The notes under the pieces: generated by a model
The model's input: only the letters and a program-made list of their open reading frames with translations
The model's database searches: none
What the model was told of the DNA's origin: nothing
Program-made: the position numbers and the translations under genes
Source: Maribacter sp.
GTDB lineage: Bacteria; Bacteroidota; Bacteroidia; Flavobacteriales; Flavobacteriaceae
Length of the DNA stretch: 47,981 bases
Direction: 5' to 3'
NCBI RefSeq assembly: GCF_016744255.1
Contig: NZ_JADGES010000005.1
Span: 21,073-69,053, forward strand
In this document: one piece after another, positions 1-7,627 of the stretch
How positions within the stretch are numbered: the first letter of the stretch is position 1
Layout of the letters: each line of letters begins with the position of its first letter

Positions 1-29
1 GTTGTAGCCCATTTAAAAAAACGAACTTA

Positions 30-554
30 ATGAGTCTTTACAGAACATTTAAAACAGATAGACTAATAATTAGACCGACTTCAGAAAAAGATGCCGAATT
101 AATTTATCAATTACTAAATACTCCAAAGTTCATCAAATTTGTTGGCGATAGAAAAATTAATTCAATTAAAGATGCTGAAAAATATATTCAAATTAAAATA
201 CTACCACAATTGAAGACTCTTGGATATTCAAGTTATTCTATAATTACAAAGGCTGACGGTTTAAAAATCGGCATTTGTGGGCTTTACAACAGAGATGGTG
301 TAGATGGAATCGATATCGGATTTGGCCTCTTACCTCAATATGAAGGATTGGGATATGCTTATGAGTCAGTACACAGATTAATGAGAGCTGCATTTGAAGA
401 ATTCAAAATTAAGGAAATTAAAGCTATTACAGCTAAAGAGAACATCTCTTCCCAACGTCTTTTAGAAAAGTTAGGGTTAGAAATAACAGGTACAACACAA
501 CTTCCAAATGATCCTGAGGAATTACTTTTGTATAAAATTGAACATAAAAACTGA
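30..554 (+). CDS. GNAT-family N-acetyltransferase (RimJ/RimL type)
   Basis: Predicted cytoplasmic acetyl-CoA-dependent N-acetyltransferase of 174 residues, the usual size of a single Acetyltransf_3 domain. The N-terminus has the RimJ/RimL-like pattern 'TDRLIIRPTSEKDAELIY', and the acetyl-CoA loop lies near 'LPQYEGLGYAYES' (about residues 102-114), followed by the 'ENISSQRLLEKLGLE' segment typical of the last helix and strand. The ATG follows a 29-bp A-rich leader. The window itself begins with GTTGTAG, which looks like the right half of a repeat junction, so this is probably the gene of the first cassette visible. Substrate (protein N-terminus, antibiotic or small amine) cannot be told. Family assignment is firm; biological role is not. 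Confidence 0.9.
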   Translation: MSLYRTFKTDRLIIRPTSEKDAELIYQLLNTPKFIKFVGDRKINSIKDAEKYIQIKILPQLKTLGYSSYSIITKADGLKIGICGLYNRDGVDGIDIGFGLLPQYEGLGYAYESVHRLMRAAFEEFKIKEIKAITAKENISSQRLLEKLGLEITGTTQLPNDPEELLLYKIEHKN

Positions 555-744
555 TTACAACAATAGATATAATTAATACGCGGCTTATTATTTAAGCTAA
601 ATTTTCTGTATATTAATAAGGTAATCAAATCTTTAAGGTTTAACATTTTAAAAATAAAACGCAAACAAAAAGTTTTGGCTTAGTGCGAAGTCGGAAGCAA
701 AAACTTCCTTGCTCTCCGCACTAACTTTAGCTCGGGCGTTGTGG
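555..744 (+). repeat. attC-like structured repeat, family I copy A
   Basis: Begins with TTACAAC directly overlapping the end of the preceding gene and ends at the junction GTTGTGG (738-744). The core folds: AACGC (658-662) with GCGTT (736-740), TTAGTGCG (680-687) with CGCACTAA (717-724), and GGAAG (693-697) with CTTCC (704-708), with unequal unpaired spacers between stems. TACAAC after the stop is the reverse complement of GTTGTA at base 1 of the window, as expected for the two ends of one integron-type cassette. It also carries a promoter-like stretch at 601-622. The structure is seen directly; a recombination role is inferred. Confidence 0.7.
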
Positions 745-767
745 CACATTATGAGTCGTCCTGAAAT

Positions 768-1772
768 ATGAAAGCATATAATATTAAAAACTACGGAGAG
801 CCAAACAAAGTTCTTAAGCTTATAGAAACCGAACAACCTAAACCTAAAAATACCGAGGTTCAGGTTATAGTTCGTGCAACAACAATCAATGATTACGATT
901 GGTGTATTACCACTGGAAAACCTTTTGTTTATCGTCTTTTATTTGGAATATTTAGTCCCAAGAAAAAATTAATGATACCAGGAATGGAGGTAGCAGGAAT
1001 TGTGGTACAGCTCGGCAGTAATGCTACAAAGTTTAAAGTCGGTGATGCCGTTTACGGGGACATCTCACAATTTGGATTTGGCAGCTTTGCTGAGTTTATA
1101 TGTATAGATGAGAAGGCACTTGCCCCAAAGCCAGATAACATGAGTTTTGAAGAGGCCACTAGTATTCCACACGCTGCAATGCTTGCTCTACAAGGCCTAC
1201 GGGATGTAGGAGAGATTAAAAATCATCAAAAAATATTGATCAATGGCGGCGGCGGCGGCGTTGGTTCATTTGGAATTCAAATAGCAAAATTGTACAACAC
1301 AGATGTTACTGGTGTCGATACGGGTGAAAAATTAAAAGCGATGAAAACTCAAGGGTTTAACAACGTAATTGATTATAAAATAGAAGATTTTACTAAGAGT
1401 AATCAACAATATGATCTAATCCTTGATTGCAAGACCAATCGATCGCTATGGAAATTTTTAAAAGTTCTTAAACCAGAAGGAAAATACGTTTCAATAGGTG
1501 GCAGATCTAGCAATCTGTTACAAATGCTTTATATGAGTCCGATACTAAAATTATTTAGTAACAAACGTATGCACATGGTTATGTTAAAAGCTAATGAGGA
1601 CTTAGAATACATCAATGAGCTTTATGAGAACAACAAGATAAATTGTGTTATAGATGGACCTTATACTTTCGACAAAATACCTTGGGCAATTCAACGATTT
1701 GGGGATGGCCTACACAATGGTAAAATTGTAATTTCGGTAAACCAACAGCGCCAAAACAAAGAACTGAAATAA
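768..1772 (+). CDS. Zinc-independent alcohol dehydrogenase / quinone oxidoreductase-like MDR protein
   Basis: A 334-residue medium-chain dehydrogenase/reductase, probably using NADPH to reduce quinones or enones. The N-terminal GroES-like domain covers about residues 1-150, including 'MIPGMEVAGIVVQLGSNATKFKVGDAVYG'-type sequence around 65-93. The Rossmann domain starts with a glycine run followed by VGSFGIQIAK near residues 158-173. The cysteine-rich structural zinc loop of classical alcohol dehydrogenases is absent, which supports the zinc-independent quinone oxidoreductase branch. It sits alone between repeat A and a 96-bp mobile repeat that begins right at its stop codon. The last codons contain GCGCCAAAAC, close to the reverse complement of its own upstream junction GTTGTGGCAC. 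Substrate unknown. Confidence 0.88.
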   Translation: MKAYNIKNYGEPNKVLKLIETEQPKPKNTEVQVIVRATTINDYDWCITTGKPFVYRLLFGIFSPKKKLMIPGMEVAGIVVQLGSNATKFKVGDAVYGDISQFGFGSFAEFICIDEKALAPKPDNMSFEEATSIPHAAMLALQGLRDVGEIKNHQKILINGGGGGVGSFGIQIAKLYNTDVTGVDTGEKLKAMKTQGFNNVIDYKIEDFTKSNQQYDLILDCKTNRSLWKFLKVLKPEGKYVSIGGRSSNLLQMLYMSPILKLFSNKRMHMVMLKANEDLEYINELYENNKINCVIDGPYTFDKIPWAIQRFGDGLHNGKIVISVNQQRQNKELK

Positions 1773-1868
1773 ACTACCTCGGGGCAATCTCACGAGGTAT
1801 TCGTAAGAAAACAACCTTAAAATTTCGAGGTAAGCCTCGGAGCATTTAAATCTCAATTATCGAGTAAA
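1773..1868 (+). repeat. 96-bp dispersed structured repeat, copy 1
   Basis: Starts one base after the preceding stop codon. It matches 19805-19900 over all 96 bases with about ten differences and no gaps. Three small hairpins are visible: TACCTCG (1775-1781) with CGAGGTA (1793-1799), CGAGG (1826-1830) with CCTCG (1835-1839), and CTC/GAG around ATTAT (1852-1863). It has no coding capacity, and it has apparently replaced or interrupted the repeat that should separate the two neighbouring genes. A MITE or REP-like element is the most likely explanation; a small structured RNA is the alternative. Confidence 0.75.
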
Positions 1869-1897
1869 AGCAAACAAATTCTTATTTAAGCTGAAAA

Positions 1898-2374
1898 ATG
1901 ACCATAGAGAGAACCATAAAAACAGATGCTAAAGATGTAACGGAATTAACTATTCGGTCTAAATCTCATTGGAATTATAGCAAAAAGCAAATTGAAGAAT
2001 GGAGAGAAGAATTAACGATTACAGAAAAGTATATAGACGAAAATCAAATTTTTAAACTAGTTATAGATAAATGTCTTATTGGGTTCTACGCATATCAACC
2101 AGAAAGTGAAACCGACATAAAACTCAATTATCTTTTTGTGGACTCCAAATTTATTGGAAAAGGTTATGGAAAAGCCCTAATGGTGGACTTTTTACAACGG
2201 ATTAAAAATTCTGAATTTAAAAGAGTAATTCTTGATGCTGACCCTCATGCTGAAAAGTTTTATAGTAGATTAGGTTTTCGTGTAATTGGAAAACTAAAAA
2301 GCTCCATTAAGGACAGGTTTTTACCAATCATGGAATTGGAAATAAAGCCAACCCGAAACAAAATCTATAAGTAA
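1898..2374 (+). CDS. GNAT-family N-acetyltransferase
   Basis: Predicted 158-residue acetyltransferase with one GNAT domain. Strand 4 and the acetyl-CoA pyrophosphate loop are visible as 'LNYLFVDSKFIGKGYGKALM' (about residues 80-99), with the Q/RxxGxG/A loop present as F-IGKGYGKA. The late 'ADPHAEKFYSRLGF' segment (about 125-138) carries the conserved Tyr and the GF turn of the family. It is unrelated in detail to the GNAT at the start of the window, so it is not a tandem duplicate. Family repeat B follows the stop codon. Substrate cannot be predicted. Confidence 0.9.
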   Translation: MTIERTIKTDAKDVTELTIRSKSHWNYSKKQIEEWREELTITEKYIDENQIFKLVIDKCLIGFYAYQPESETDIKLNYLFVDSKFIGKGYGKALMVDFLQRIKNSEFKRVILDADPHAEKFYSRLGFRVIGKLKSSIKDRFLPIMELEIKPTRNKIYK

Positions 2375-2578
2375 TTCTGAGTTTGGTGTTAAACCCCAAG
2401 ATTTGTGTACTTTTATAAAGTTGCCAAATTGAAAACTACGCGCGATAGCGAAATATTCAAGATTTGACATTTTAATAACAAAAAAAGAAAACACAAACAA
2501 AAAGCTTTGGCTTAGTACGGAGTCGGAAACCAAAATATTTCCTTGCTATCCGTACTAAATTTAGCTCGGGTGTTGGGC
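2375..2578 (+). repeat. attC-like structured repeat, family I copy B
   Basis: Same order of blocks as copy A: promoter-like stretch (2401-2422), a TTTGACATTTTAA block, AACAC (2490-2494), the stem TTAGTACGGA (2512-2521) pairing with TCCGTACTAA (2549-2558), then GTGTT (2570-2574) and the junction GTTGGGC (2572-2578). Relative to copy A, a G-C pair has changed to A-T on both sides in two separate stems, which is compensatory covariation. An insertion near 2434-2455 contains a short GC-rich patch not seen in the other copies. Confidence 0.72.
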
Positions 2579-2592
2579 ATAAACAAAAAATA

Positions 2593-2991
2593 ATGAAAAT
2601 AATAAACAATACATTTATGCTGCGATTTTCGGTAGCAATTATTTTATTGGCTCATAGTATTCCTGGAATATTTGACAATGGAATAAATAATTTTGGTGAT
2701 TTATATTTAAACCAAATTGGTTTTGCTCCATTAGGAATACTCTTGGCTTGGTTAATTAAATTATCTCATTTAGTTGCCGCTTTTTGCTTGATCTTTGATA
2801 AATATGTAAAATGGGCAAGTATTGTAACAATATTTATATTGATGGCAGGAATTATTTTGATTCATTTAAAAGAAGGGTGGTTTGTAGTGGGAGCTGGAAG
2901 AAATGGTGTAGAGTTTAATTTTTTATTAATTTTTGTATTATTGACCATAATGTTTCCTTATGGACTGAACAAAAGAAAATTAAAAGAATAA
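2593..2991 (+). CDS. DoxX-like integral membrane protein
   Basis: A 132-residue, very hydrophobic protein with four predicted membrane segments (about residues 7-24, 46-66, 72-92 and 107-124). The HSIPGIFDNG and FAPLGILLAWLIKLSHLVAAFCL segments fit the DoxX/YphA-type inner-membrane family. DoxX-like proteins are associated with quinone or thiol redox chemistry in some bacteria, but nothing here identifies a partner. It is a single gene between repeat B and another structured spacer. The start ATG sits 15 bp after the junction GTTGGGC. Family call is good; function unknown. Confidence 0.75.
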   Translation: MKIINNTFMLRFSVAIILLAHSIPGIFDNGINNFGDLYLNQIGFAPLGILLAWLIKLSHLVAAFCLIFDKYVKWASIVTIFILMAGIILIHLKEGWFVVGAGRNGVEFNFLLIFVLLTIMFPYGLNKRKLKE

Positions 2992-2997
2992 GTAAAT

Positions 2998-3124
2998 GCC
3001 TATGCTCTACAATGATTATAAGTAATTGCTAATTCTCGTCTCTTCTGAAAATTCTTGCCAAATTTTCAGCTCGGTGCGTACTTGTAAATTTAGTATTAAC
3101 CCACGCAACTACTCATAGCATACA
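2998..3124 (+). repeat. Cassette-end spacer of a second attC-like type
   Basis: Begins just after the stop codon with a TATAAGTAATTGC-type block shared with other spacers in this region and ends with CTACTCATAGCATAC. CTGAAAATT (about 3046-3054) can pair with AATTTTCAG (about 3062-3070), and TATGCT (3001-3006) is the reverse complement of AGCATA near the right end (about 3117-3122), so the element can close into one long hairpin. Similarity to family I is limited to general layout and the CACTA..TAGC block, so confidence is lower. Confidence 0.45.
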
Positions 3125-3158
3125 TTATGAACCTACTAAAAAATATCAAATAATACGT

Positions 3159-3838
3159 ATGAGAATTATATTAATATTCCCCTTATTGTTAGCAATGGCT
3201 TGTTCTAACAAGAACAAATCGAAAGAAATTCCGGCATCTGTTAAAGTCAACGAAAATCTTATTGCAGTTTTAGATACTATTTGGCAAACAGAACAAACAC
3301 CAATAAGGCTAAGGATTCTTTGATAACTATTTATGGTGCAGAATCAATGAAAGTTAATGAACAACAAGAAGTCTATGAGAAGAACCACACCATTAATGAA
3401 AAAAAAGTGACGGATATTCTTGATAAATATGGATGGCCAACAAATAAGAGGATTGGAGAACAAGGTAATTGGACAATTTGTAATGTAATACAACATGCTG
3501 ACAATGAAATACGACTGAAGTATCTTCCATTAATGAAACAAGCAGTAATAGAAAAAAAGTTAGAACCTAGGTTTTTGGTAAGAGCAGAAGACAGAATTGC
3601 AACCGAGGCAGGTGAACCTCAAATTTATGGTGGTCAAATGAAATATTATCCTGAAACTAAAAGCTTTAATGTTTGGCCAGTATATGACCCCGTAAATATT
3701 GACAAAAGAAGAGCCGAAATTGGACTTGAGCCAATCGCGAAATTCCTAAAAAATCGATTTAATTTTGAATGGAATTTGAAGGAGCAAATAAAAAGAACCG
3801 TAGAGTTTGAAAAACAAAGGCAACATAAAAATAAATAA
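3159..3838 (+). pseudogene. DUF6624-type lipoprotein, frameshifted
   Basis: The first ORF (3159-3323) encodes 54 residues: a lipoprotein signal ending LLLAMAC (Cys at residue 15) and the family-like start 'LIAVLDTIWQTEQ', then runs into TGA at 3321. The rest continues in another frame (open from 3281 to 3838) with the DUF6624 signature: 'TDILDKYGWPT', 'GEQGNW', 'VIQHADNE', 'KYLPLMKQAV', 'AEDRIATEAGEPQIYGGQ'. An intact gene would join the frames near 3290-3315. The second ORF alone has only a TTG start and lacks the signal peptide. No slippery heptamer is evident, so a decay mutation or a sequencing indel is more likely than programmed frameshifting. Function of DUF6624 is unknown. Confidence 0.7.
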
Positions 3839-3844
3839 CGAAAT

Positions 3845-4012
3845 ACATGTAAAGGCTATATTTCACAAAGTTTTTAGGCTAAATAGTAAGGCTTATGCAT
3901 ATCTATAAAGCCCGTAAAACCTGTTGGATTTTATATTGATAAAAAAGAAAAAATTGCATGGCATGGAAGAAAGCAAACGCTAGTTTCCTCCCATACTGTT
4001 CATAGCTAAAGT
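3845..4012 (+). repeat. Probable cassette-end spacer (degenerate)
   Basis: Non-coding spacer after the DUF6624 remnant. It carries a CATGTAAAGGCTAT block close to the stop and ends with TGTTCATAGCTAAAG, matching the 'ACTACTTATAGCTAA' end of other spacers in the array. No strong hairpin was found by eye. Called only because of its position and end motifs. Confidence 0.3.
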
Positions 4013-4035
4013 GAAGCATTAACACCTAAAAAATA

Positions 4036-4605
4036 ATGAAACATTTAACAATTATTTTATTTTTGATTTTAATTAGCTGTAAAAGCAAAACGGAAACAGA
4101 AACGGAAAACGGAATTGACAAAACCGTTTATCAAATGTGGAATAACTATACCATATTAAACCCCAAATTTAAAAATAACGAAATCCCAGAATCTTGGTAT
4201 TTTCATAATAATAAAGAAGATGCAAATCGGCTAGCCGAATTAACTTTAAATGGAAAAAAGAAAGCTTCTTCTGGTTTATATTCTTGGTATAAGGAAGCTA
4301 ACTCTGATTTACCAAAAATCGGAACAAAACATATTATAACCGATTTTAACGGAAAAGCACGAGCCATAATTGAAATTAAAAAAGTAGATACAATTCCTTT
4401 CAATCAAATATCCAAAGGTTATGCAGAAATAGATATGGGAACAAAAATTGAACCGCTCAAAAAATGGAAAAAAGCACATTGGAACTTTTTTGCGTCCGTA
4501 ATGGAAGAAAACGGAGAGAAACCGACAGAAGAAATGCTAATAGTTTGCGAAAGGTTTGAAACAATTTGGACAGAAAGTACTAATAGCAATAATACCTATA
4601 AGTAA
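4036..4605 (+). CDS. ASCH-domain lipoprotein
   Basis: A 189-residue protein with a short lipoprotein signal (ILFLILISC, Cys at residue 15), so it is expected to be a membrane-anchored periplasmic or outer-membrane lipoprotein. The remainder resembles a stand-alone ASCH (PUA-like) domain: 'SSGLYSWY', 'LPKIGTKHIITDFNGKARAIIEI', 'PFNQISKGYAEIDMGTKIEPLKKW', 'HWNFF' and 'MLIVCERFETI'. ASCH domains bind RNA or nucleobase-like ligands, so an exported version is odd; the signal could be real or a chance hydrophobic start. Single gene between two repeats. Domain call is reasonable, role unknown. Confidence 0.72.
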   Translation: MKHLTIILFLILISCKSKTETETENGIDKTVYQMWNNYTILNPKFKNNEIPESWYFHNNKEDANRLAELTLNGKKKASSGLYSWYKEANSDLPKIGTKHIITDFNGKARAIIEIKKVDTIPFNQISKGYAEIDMGTKIEPLKKWKKAHWNFFASVMEENGEKPTEEMLIVCERFETIWTESTNSNNTYK

Positions 4606-4776
4606 TATAGAGATTAAATCTTAAAACCAAAGTTTTGCGTATTTTTATGAAGTCCGCAAAATCAGTTTGATTTGACATTTTAGCAGAAAAAAACGCAAAA
4701 AAAATCGAGTTATTACGGAGCTGGAAACCAAAATATTCCCTTGTTCTCCGCACTAACTTTAGCTTGGGCGTTATCA
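4606..4776 (+). repeat. attC-like structured repeat, family I copy C
   Basis: Contains the promoter-like stretch (4632-4653), the TTTGACATTTTA block, AACGC (4692-4696) pairing with GCGTT (4768-4772), and CGGAG pairing with CTCCG. It ends at GTTATCA (4770-4776). The left arm of the long stem is partly decayed (TTATTA opposite CACTAA). Block order is identical to copies A and B. Confidence 0.68.
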
Positions 4777-4789
4777 TTTAAATACTACT

Positions 4790-6052
4790 ATGAAAAAAAC
4801 ATTTAGCATTACTATTCTACTTTTTACCATTTTTCAAGTTTGTGGACAGAATAACAGACTTTTGATAAAAAATGTAAACATCATTCCTTTACACATCAAT
4901 CAACAACAAAGCAATAGAGACGTTATCATAGAAAATGGGGTAATCAGTCAAATCAGGGAACACGCAGAGAATGACACGACCGATTATGATTTAGGAATAA
5001 TCGAGGGAAACGGAAAATATCTTATTCCATCCTTCGCAGATGCCCATTCTCATTTTCCCGAAGAAGAAAATTTACAGACATACTTCTTAATGAACTTAAT
5101 GAACGGGGTTACCACTCTGCGCTCTATGCGCGGCCAAGATTGGCATTTAGAAATAGATAAGAACACTGAATGGACACCTAATTTAATACTCTCCTCGCCC
5201 CCAATCTCACGGAGGGATAGTTTAACGGAGAAAATGGCAGACGGATTAATTTCGGGTTACAAAAAATCTGGCTTTGATTTCATAAAGATTCTTTCCGTAA
5301 AAGACGAAAACACATTTGACTATTTGGTAAAATTCGCTAAAAACAACAATATAAAGTTAGCGGGCCATTGTCCATCGAATGTCGGAATATTCAAAATATG
5401 TGATAGTAACATATACCAAAGTATCGAGCATTTAGGCGGTTTTTTTCAACTTCAAAACAATGCAGAAATCAATTTGGCTATCGACAGATCCATTTCCGCC
5501 AATTTATATCACTGCCCGACATTGGACTGGTATTTTACCAGACAAGTTCCCGAGGAACAATTGAGAAAACGAAACGGAACCGAATATTTACCCAAAGAAT
5601 TGATAAGAGAATGGGAAGATAAAATAACCGCGTACTTTGACAAAACCAAAGAAAAAGAACGAGCAGGCAACAGAGAAGAAAATAAAGATAAATTTCAAAA
5701 CCGCTTAGATTATTTGGGGCATATTTATCGACAGGGTGGAAAATTACTATTAAGTCCCGACGCATCTGGTATCTACGGTATCCCAGGGTTTGGAGTTCAT
5801 ACCGAAATGGAACATTTCGCCAATGCCGGTATTTCTAATTTTGACATTTTAAAAGCAGCCAGCTATAACTTATCCGAAATGCTGAATTCTGAAAATGACT
5901 GGGGTACAATTAAAATTGGGGCAAGTTCGGATTTGGTCTTGCTAAATACCAACCCATTAGAGAACATAAAAAATGCAAAGGACATTAACGGAGTAGTGTT
6001 TAAAGGAGTATTTTACTCAAAAAGCAACTTAAAGAAACAATTAGACAGATAA
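4790..6052 (+). CDS. Secreted amidohydrolase-superfamily metalloenzyme
   Basis: A 420-residue protein with a signal peptide (cleavage near VCG-QN, residue 19-20), so it probably acts in the periplasm. It belongs to the imidazolonepropionase-like branch of the amidohydrolase superfamily. The binuclear metal ligands are all visible: H86 and H88 (DAHSHF), K166 as the likely carboxylated lysine (FIKIL), H193 (GHCPSN), H214 (IEHLGG) and D324 (SPDAS). The small beta-sandwich domain is formed by the ends of the chain, with 'GASSDLVLLNTNPL' near residue 385. The fold is complete and appears active; cyclic imides, amides or dipeptides are the usual substrates, but none can be assigned. Just after the stop, AAACGATAGT resembles the reverse complement of its upstream junction GTTATCATTT (7 of 10). 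Confidence 0.88.
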   Translation: MKKTFSITILLFTIFQVCGQNNRLLIKNVNIIPLHINQQQSNRDVIIENGVISQIREHAENDTTDYDLGIIEGNGKYLIPSFADAHSHFPEEENLQTYFLMNLMNGVTTLRSMRGQDWHLEIDKNTEWTPNLILSSPPISRRDSLTEKMADGLISGYKKSGFDFIKILSVKDENTFDYLVKFAKNNNIKLAGHCPSNVGIFKICDSNIYQSIEHLGGFFQLQNNAEINLAIDRSISANLYHCPTLDWYFTRQVPEEQLRKRNGTEYLPKELIREWEDKITAYFDKTKEKERAGNREENKDKFQNRLDYLGHIYRQGGKLLLSPDASGIYGIPGFGVHTEMEHFANAGISNFDILKAASYNLSEMLNSENDWGTIKIGASSDLVLLNTNPLENIKNAKDINGVVFKGVFYSKSNLKKQLDR

Positions 6053-6295
6053 AAAACGATAGTTGACAATGGCTATAGCAGTCATTTACTTAGTAGAAAA
6101 GCAGCTTCGGTACTTCCCTTTTTTGTTGCTTATTCTAAAATTAGACGAGTCTGTTCGTAAATAGAACGTTTATCAACGTAACAAAAAAACCATAATTTTT
6201 AAAGGTATGGTTTGTCTTTATTAAAGTGGTTTACCTATAAAAAACAAAGCAACTCTCGGGCTTTTTCCTTTTGCCGTCAACACGCAAGAAATTTG
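6053..6295 (+). other. Gene-free spacer, possible ORF-less or decayed cassette
   Basis: No plausible gene. The first part (6054-6175) has the look of a cassette-end spacer: an R''-like start directly after the stop, a GCTATAGC block and an AACGTT end. The stretch from about 6176 to 6283 then leads into family I copy D without any ORF. It could be an empty cassette or the remains of one. Confidence 0.3.
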
Positions 6296-6465
6296 CAATA
6301 TGCGGGTTTGGTGCTTAAACCCCAAGTTTTGTCTATTTTTATAAAGTCAGCAAAATCAATTTGATTTGACATTTTAACAGAATAAAAAAAATAGGCTTAG
6401 TGTAAAATCGGAAACCAAAATATCTCCTTGCTATCTGCACTACTTATAGCTAAAAAACGTTATCT
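6284..6465 (+). repeat. attC-like structured repeat, family I copy D (degenerate)
   Basis: Shares the TATGCGGGTTTGGTGCTTAA block, the promoter-like stretch (6325-6347), TTTGACATTTTAACAG and CGGAAACCAAAATAT with the other copies, and ends at GTTATCT (6459-6465). The stem is weaker (TAGTG with CACTA, flanked by a G-T wobble), and the usual TTTAGCTCGGGC has become TTATAGCTAAAAAA. This makes it a link between family I and the second spacer type. Confidence 0.6.
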
Positions 6466-6509
6466 CTTATTTAAAAAAAGTATTTTCCCTTAAATCTAAA
6501 ATGTAAATA

Positions 6510-7367
6510 TTGCAGAAGCATATAAAGTTTTTACTACCATTATTAATTGCGTTGACTTCTTTTACAGGGTTTAGTCAAAAAAACACAACGCTATTAAATG
6601 GAAAAGTTAAAAGCATTAAAAATGATGTTTCCAATATATTAATTGTTAACCTAAATTCTAAAAAATCAACGATTACTGATTCTCTAGGAGGTTTTACTAT
6701 TGAGGTTAAACGGAGAGATTCACTCCAATTTACTGCGGTTCAATATCTAACAAAAAATGTTTTTATTACCGATACAATTTTTAATAAAAATTTAGTTACC
6801 ATAAACCTTTTAGATAACGTTATTAATTTAAATGAAGTTACCGTAACACCGTATAATCTAACAGGGAAGATTGCCCTAGATATTGAAAGACTTGGCATTA
6901 AACCCGCTGTTACTTCGTCATCATTAGAGTTGCCAAATGCAGATATCGAAGTAATGACACAAAGCGAACGATTACTCTTAGAGGCAGATAGAGGTAAATA
7001 TATACGGCTACAAACATCTGAAGACTATGGAAAAGTAGCTCAGATTCTTGGCTATGCTTCATTATCTGTAATTATAAATACCCACAAAATAATGAACCGT
7101 GTTTCTGGTAGAACTAAATCATTCGAAGAAATGGTTGCTCGTGATGAAAATATGGAATTAGAGAAAGAAATCATCACTAAATTCTCAAAGAAAACAATGT
7201 CCCAAAATTTTAATATCCCCGAAACTAGCATGGATGCATTTCTTACTTATTGCATGTCGCAAAAGGATTTTACAGAATTATCCAAAGCAAGGAATACAAT
7301 GGAAATTTGGGAATATCTAAAAGCTAAAAGTATTGACTTTAAAAAGACTGGCACCCCAAATAAGTAG
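6510..7367 (+). CDS. Secreted CarboxypepD_reg-like domain protein
   Basis: A 285-residue protein with a signal peptide ending near FTGFSQ. Residues 26-110 form a carboxypeptidase-regulatory-like beta-sandwich ('LLNGKVKSIKNDVSNILIVNLNS..ITDSLGGFTIEVKRRDSLQFTAVQYLTKNVFI'), and 'LNEVTVTPYNLTGKIALD' follows. This architecture is common in Bacteroidota surface or periplasmic proteins without a known enzymatic role. The C-terminal 170 residues are mainly helical with no recognised domain. The start is TTG (6510); the upstream ATG at 6501 is followed immediately by a stop, so TTG is the only start that preserves the signal peptide. Confidence 0.75.
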   Translation: MQKHIKFLLPLLIALTSFTGFSQKNTTLLNGKVKSIKNDVSNILIVNLNSKKSTITDSLGGFTIEVKRRDSLQFTAVQYLTKNVFITDTIFNKNLVTINLLDNVINLNEVTVTPYNLTGKIALDIERLGIKPAVTSSSLELPNADIEVMTQSERLLLEADRGKYIRLQTSEDYGKVAQILGYASLSVIINTHKIMNRVSGRTKSFEEMVARDENMELEKEIITKFSKKTMSQNFNIPETSMDAFLTYCMSQKDFTELSKARNTMEIWEYLKAKSIDFKKTGTPNK

Positions 7368-7499
7368 TAACGTTATAAAAAAACAACTCTGTGTTACATC
7401 TAAAATAGCACCCTTTCTCTTATTAGTTCGTCTTACAACAACATAATAATTTTAAGATATATATAGAAGAAATAATAAAATTTATTAAACCCTAAAAAA

Positions 7500-7610
7500 G
7501 AAAAACTACACGCAACAATATATAAAACTAATTACTTATTTTAGATTACTTACGAAACAATAAGCCAAAATTTCTTTGCCCCCTCACTACTTATAACTTA
7601 AGAGTTGGCA
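7500..7610 (+). repeat. Cassette-end spacer ending in GTTGGCA
   Basis: Non-coding spacer containing CGCAACAATATATAAAACTAATTAC-type sequence and ending CTCACTACTTATAACTTAAGAGTTGGCA. The junction GTTGGCA (7604-7610) is identical to the one at 8188-8194, so the gene between them is bracketed by identical 7-mers, as in a cassette. No extensive hairpin is obvious. Confidence 0.42.
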
Positions 7611-7627
7611 CAATTTAAAAACAACTT

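Noticed and set aside
3285-3320. Programmed ribosomal frameshift in the DUF6624 gene
   Set aside because: No slippery heptamer or following strong stem was seen.
3281-3838. Independent 185-residue gene starting at TTG
   Set aside because: It lacks the signal peptide and start of the DUF6624 family, which are found in the adjacent frame just upstream, so a frameshifted gene explains both.
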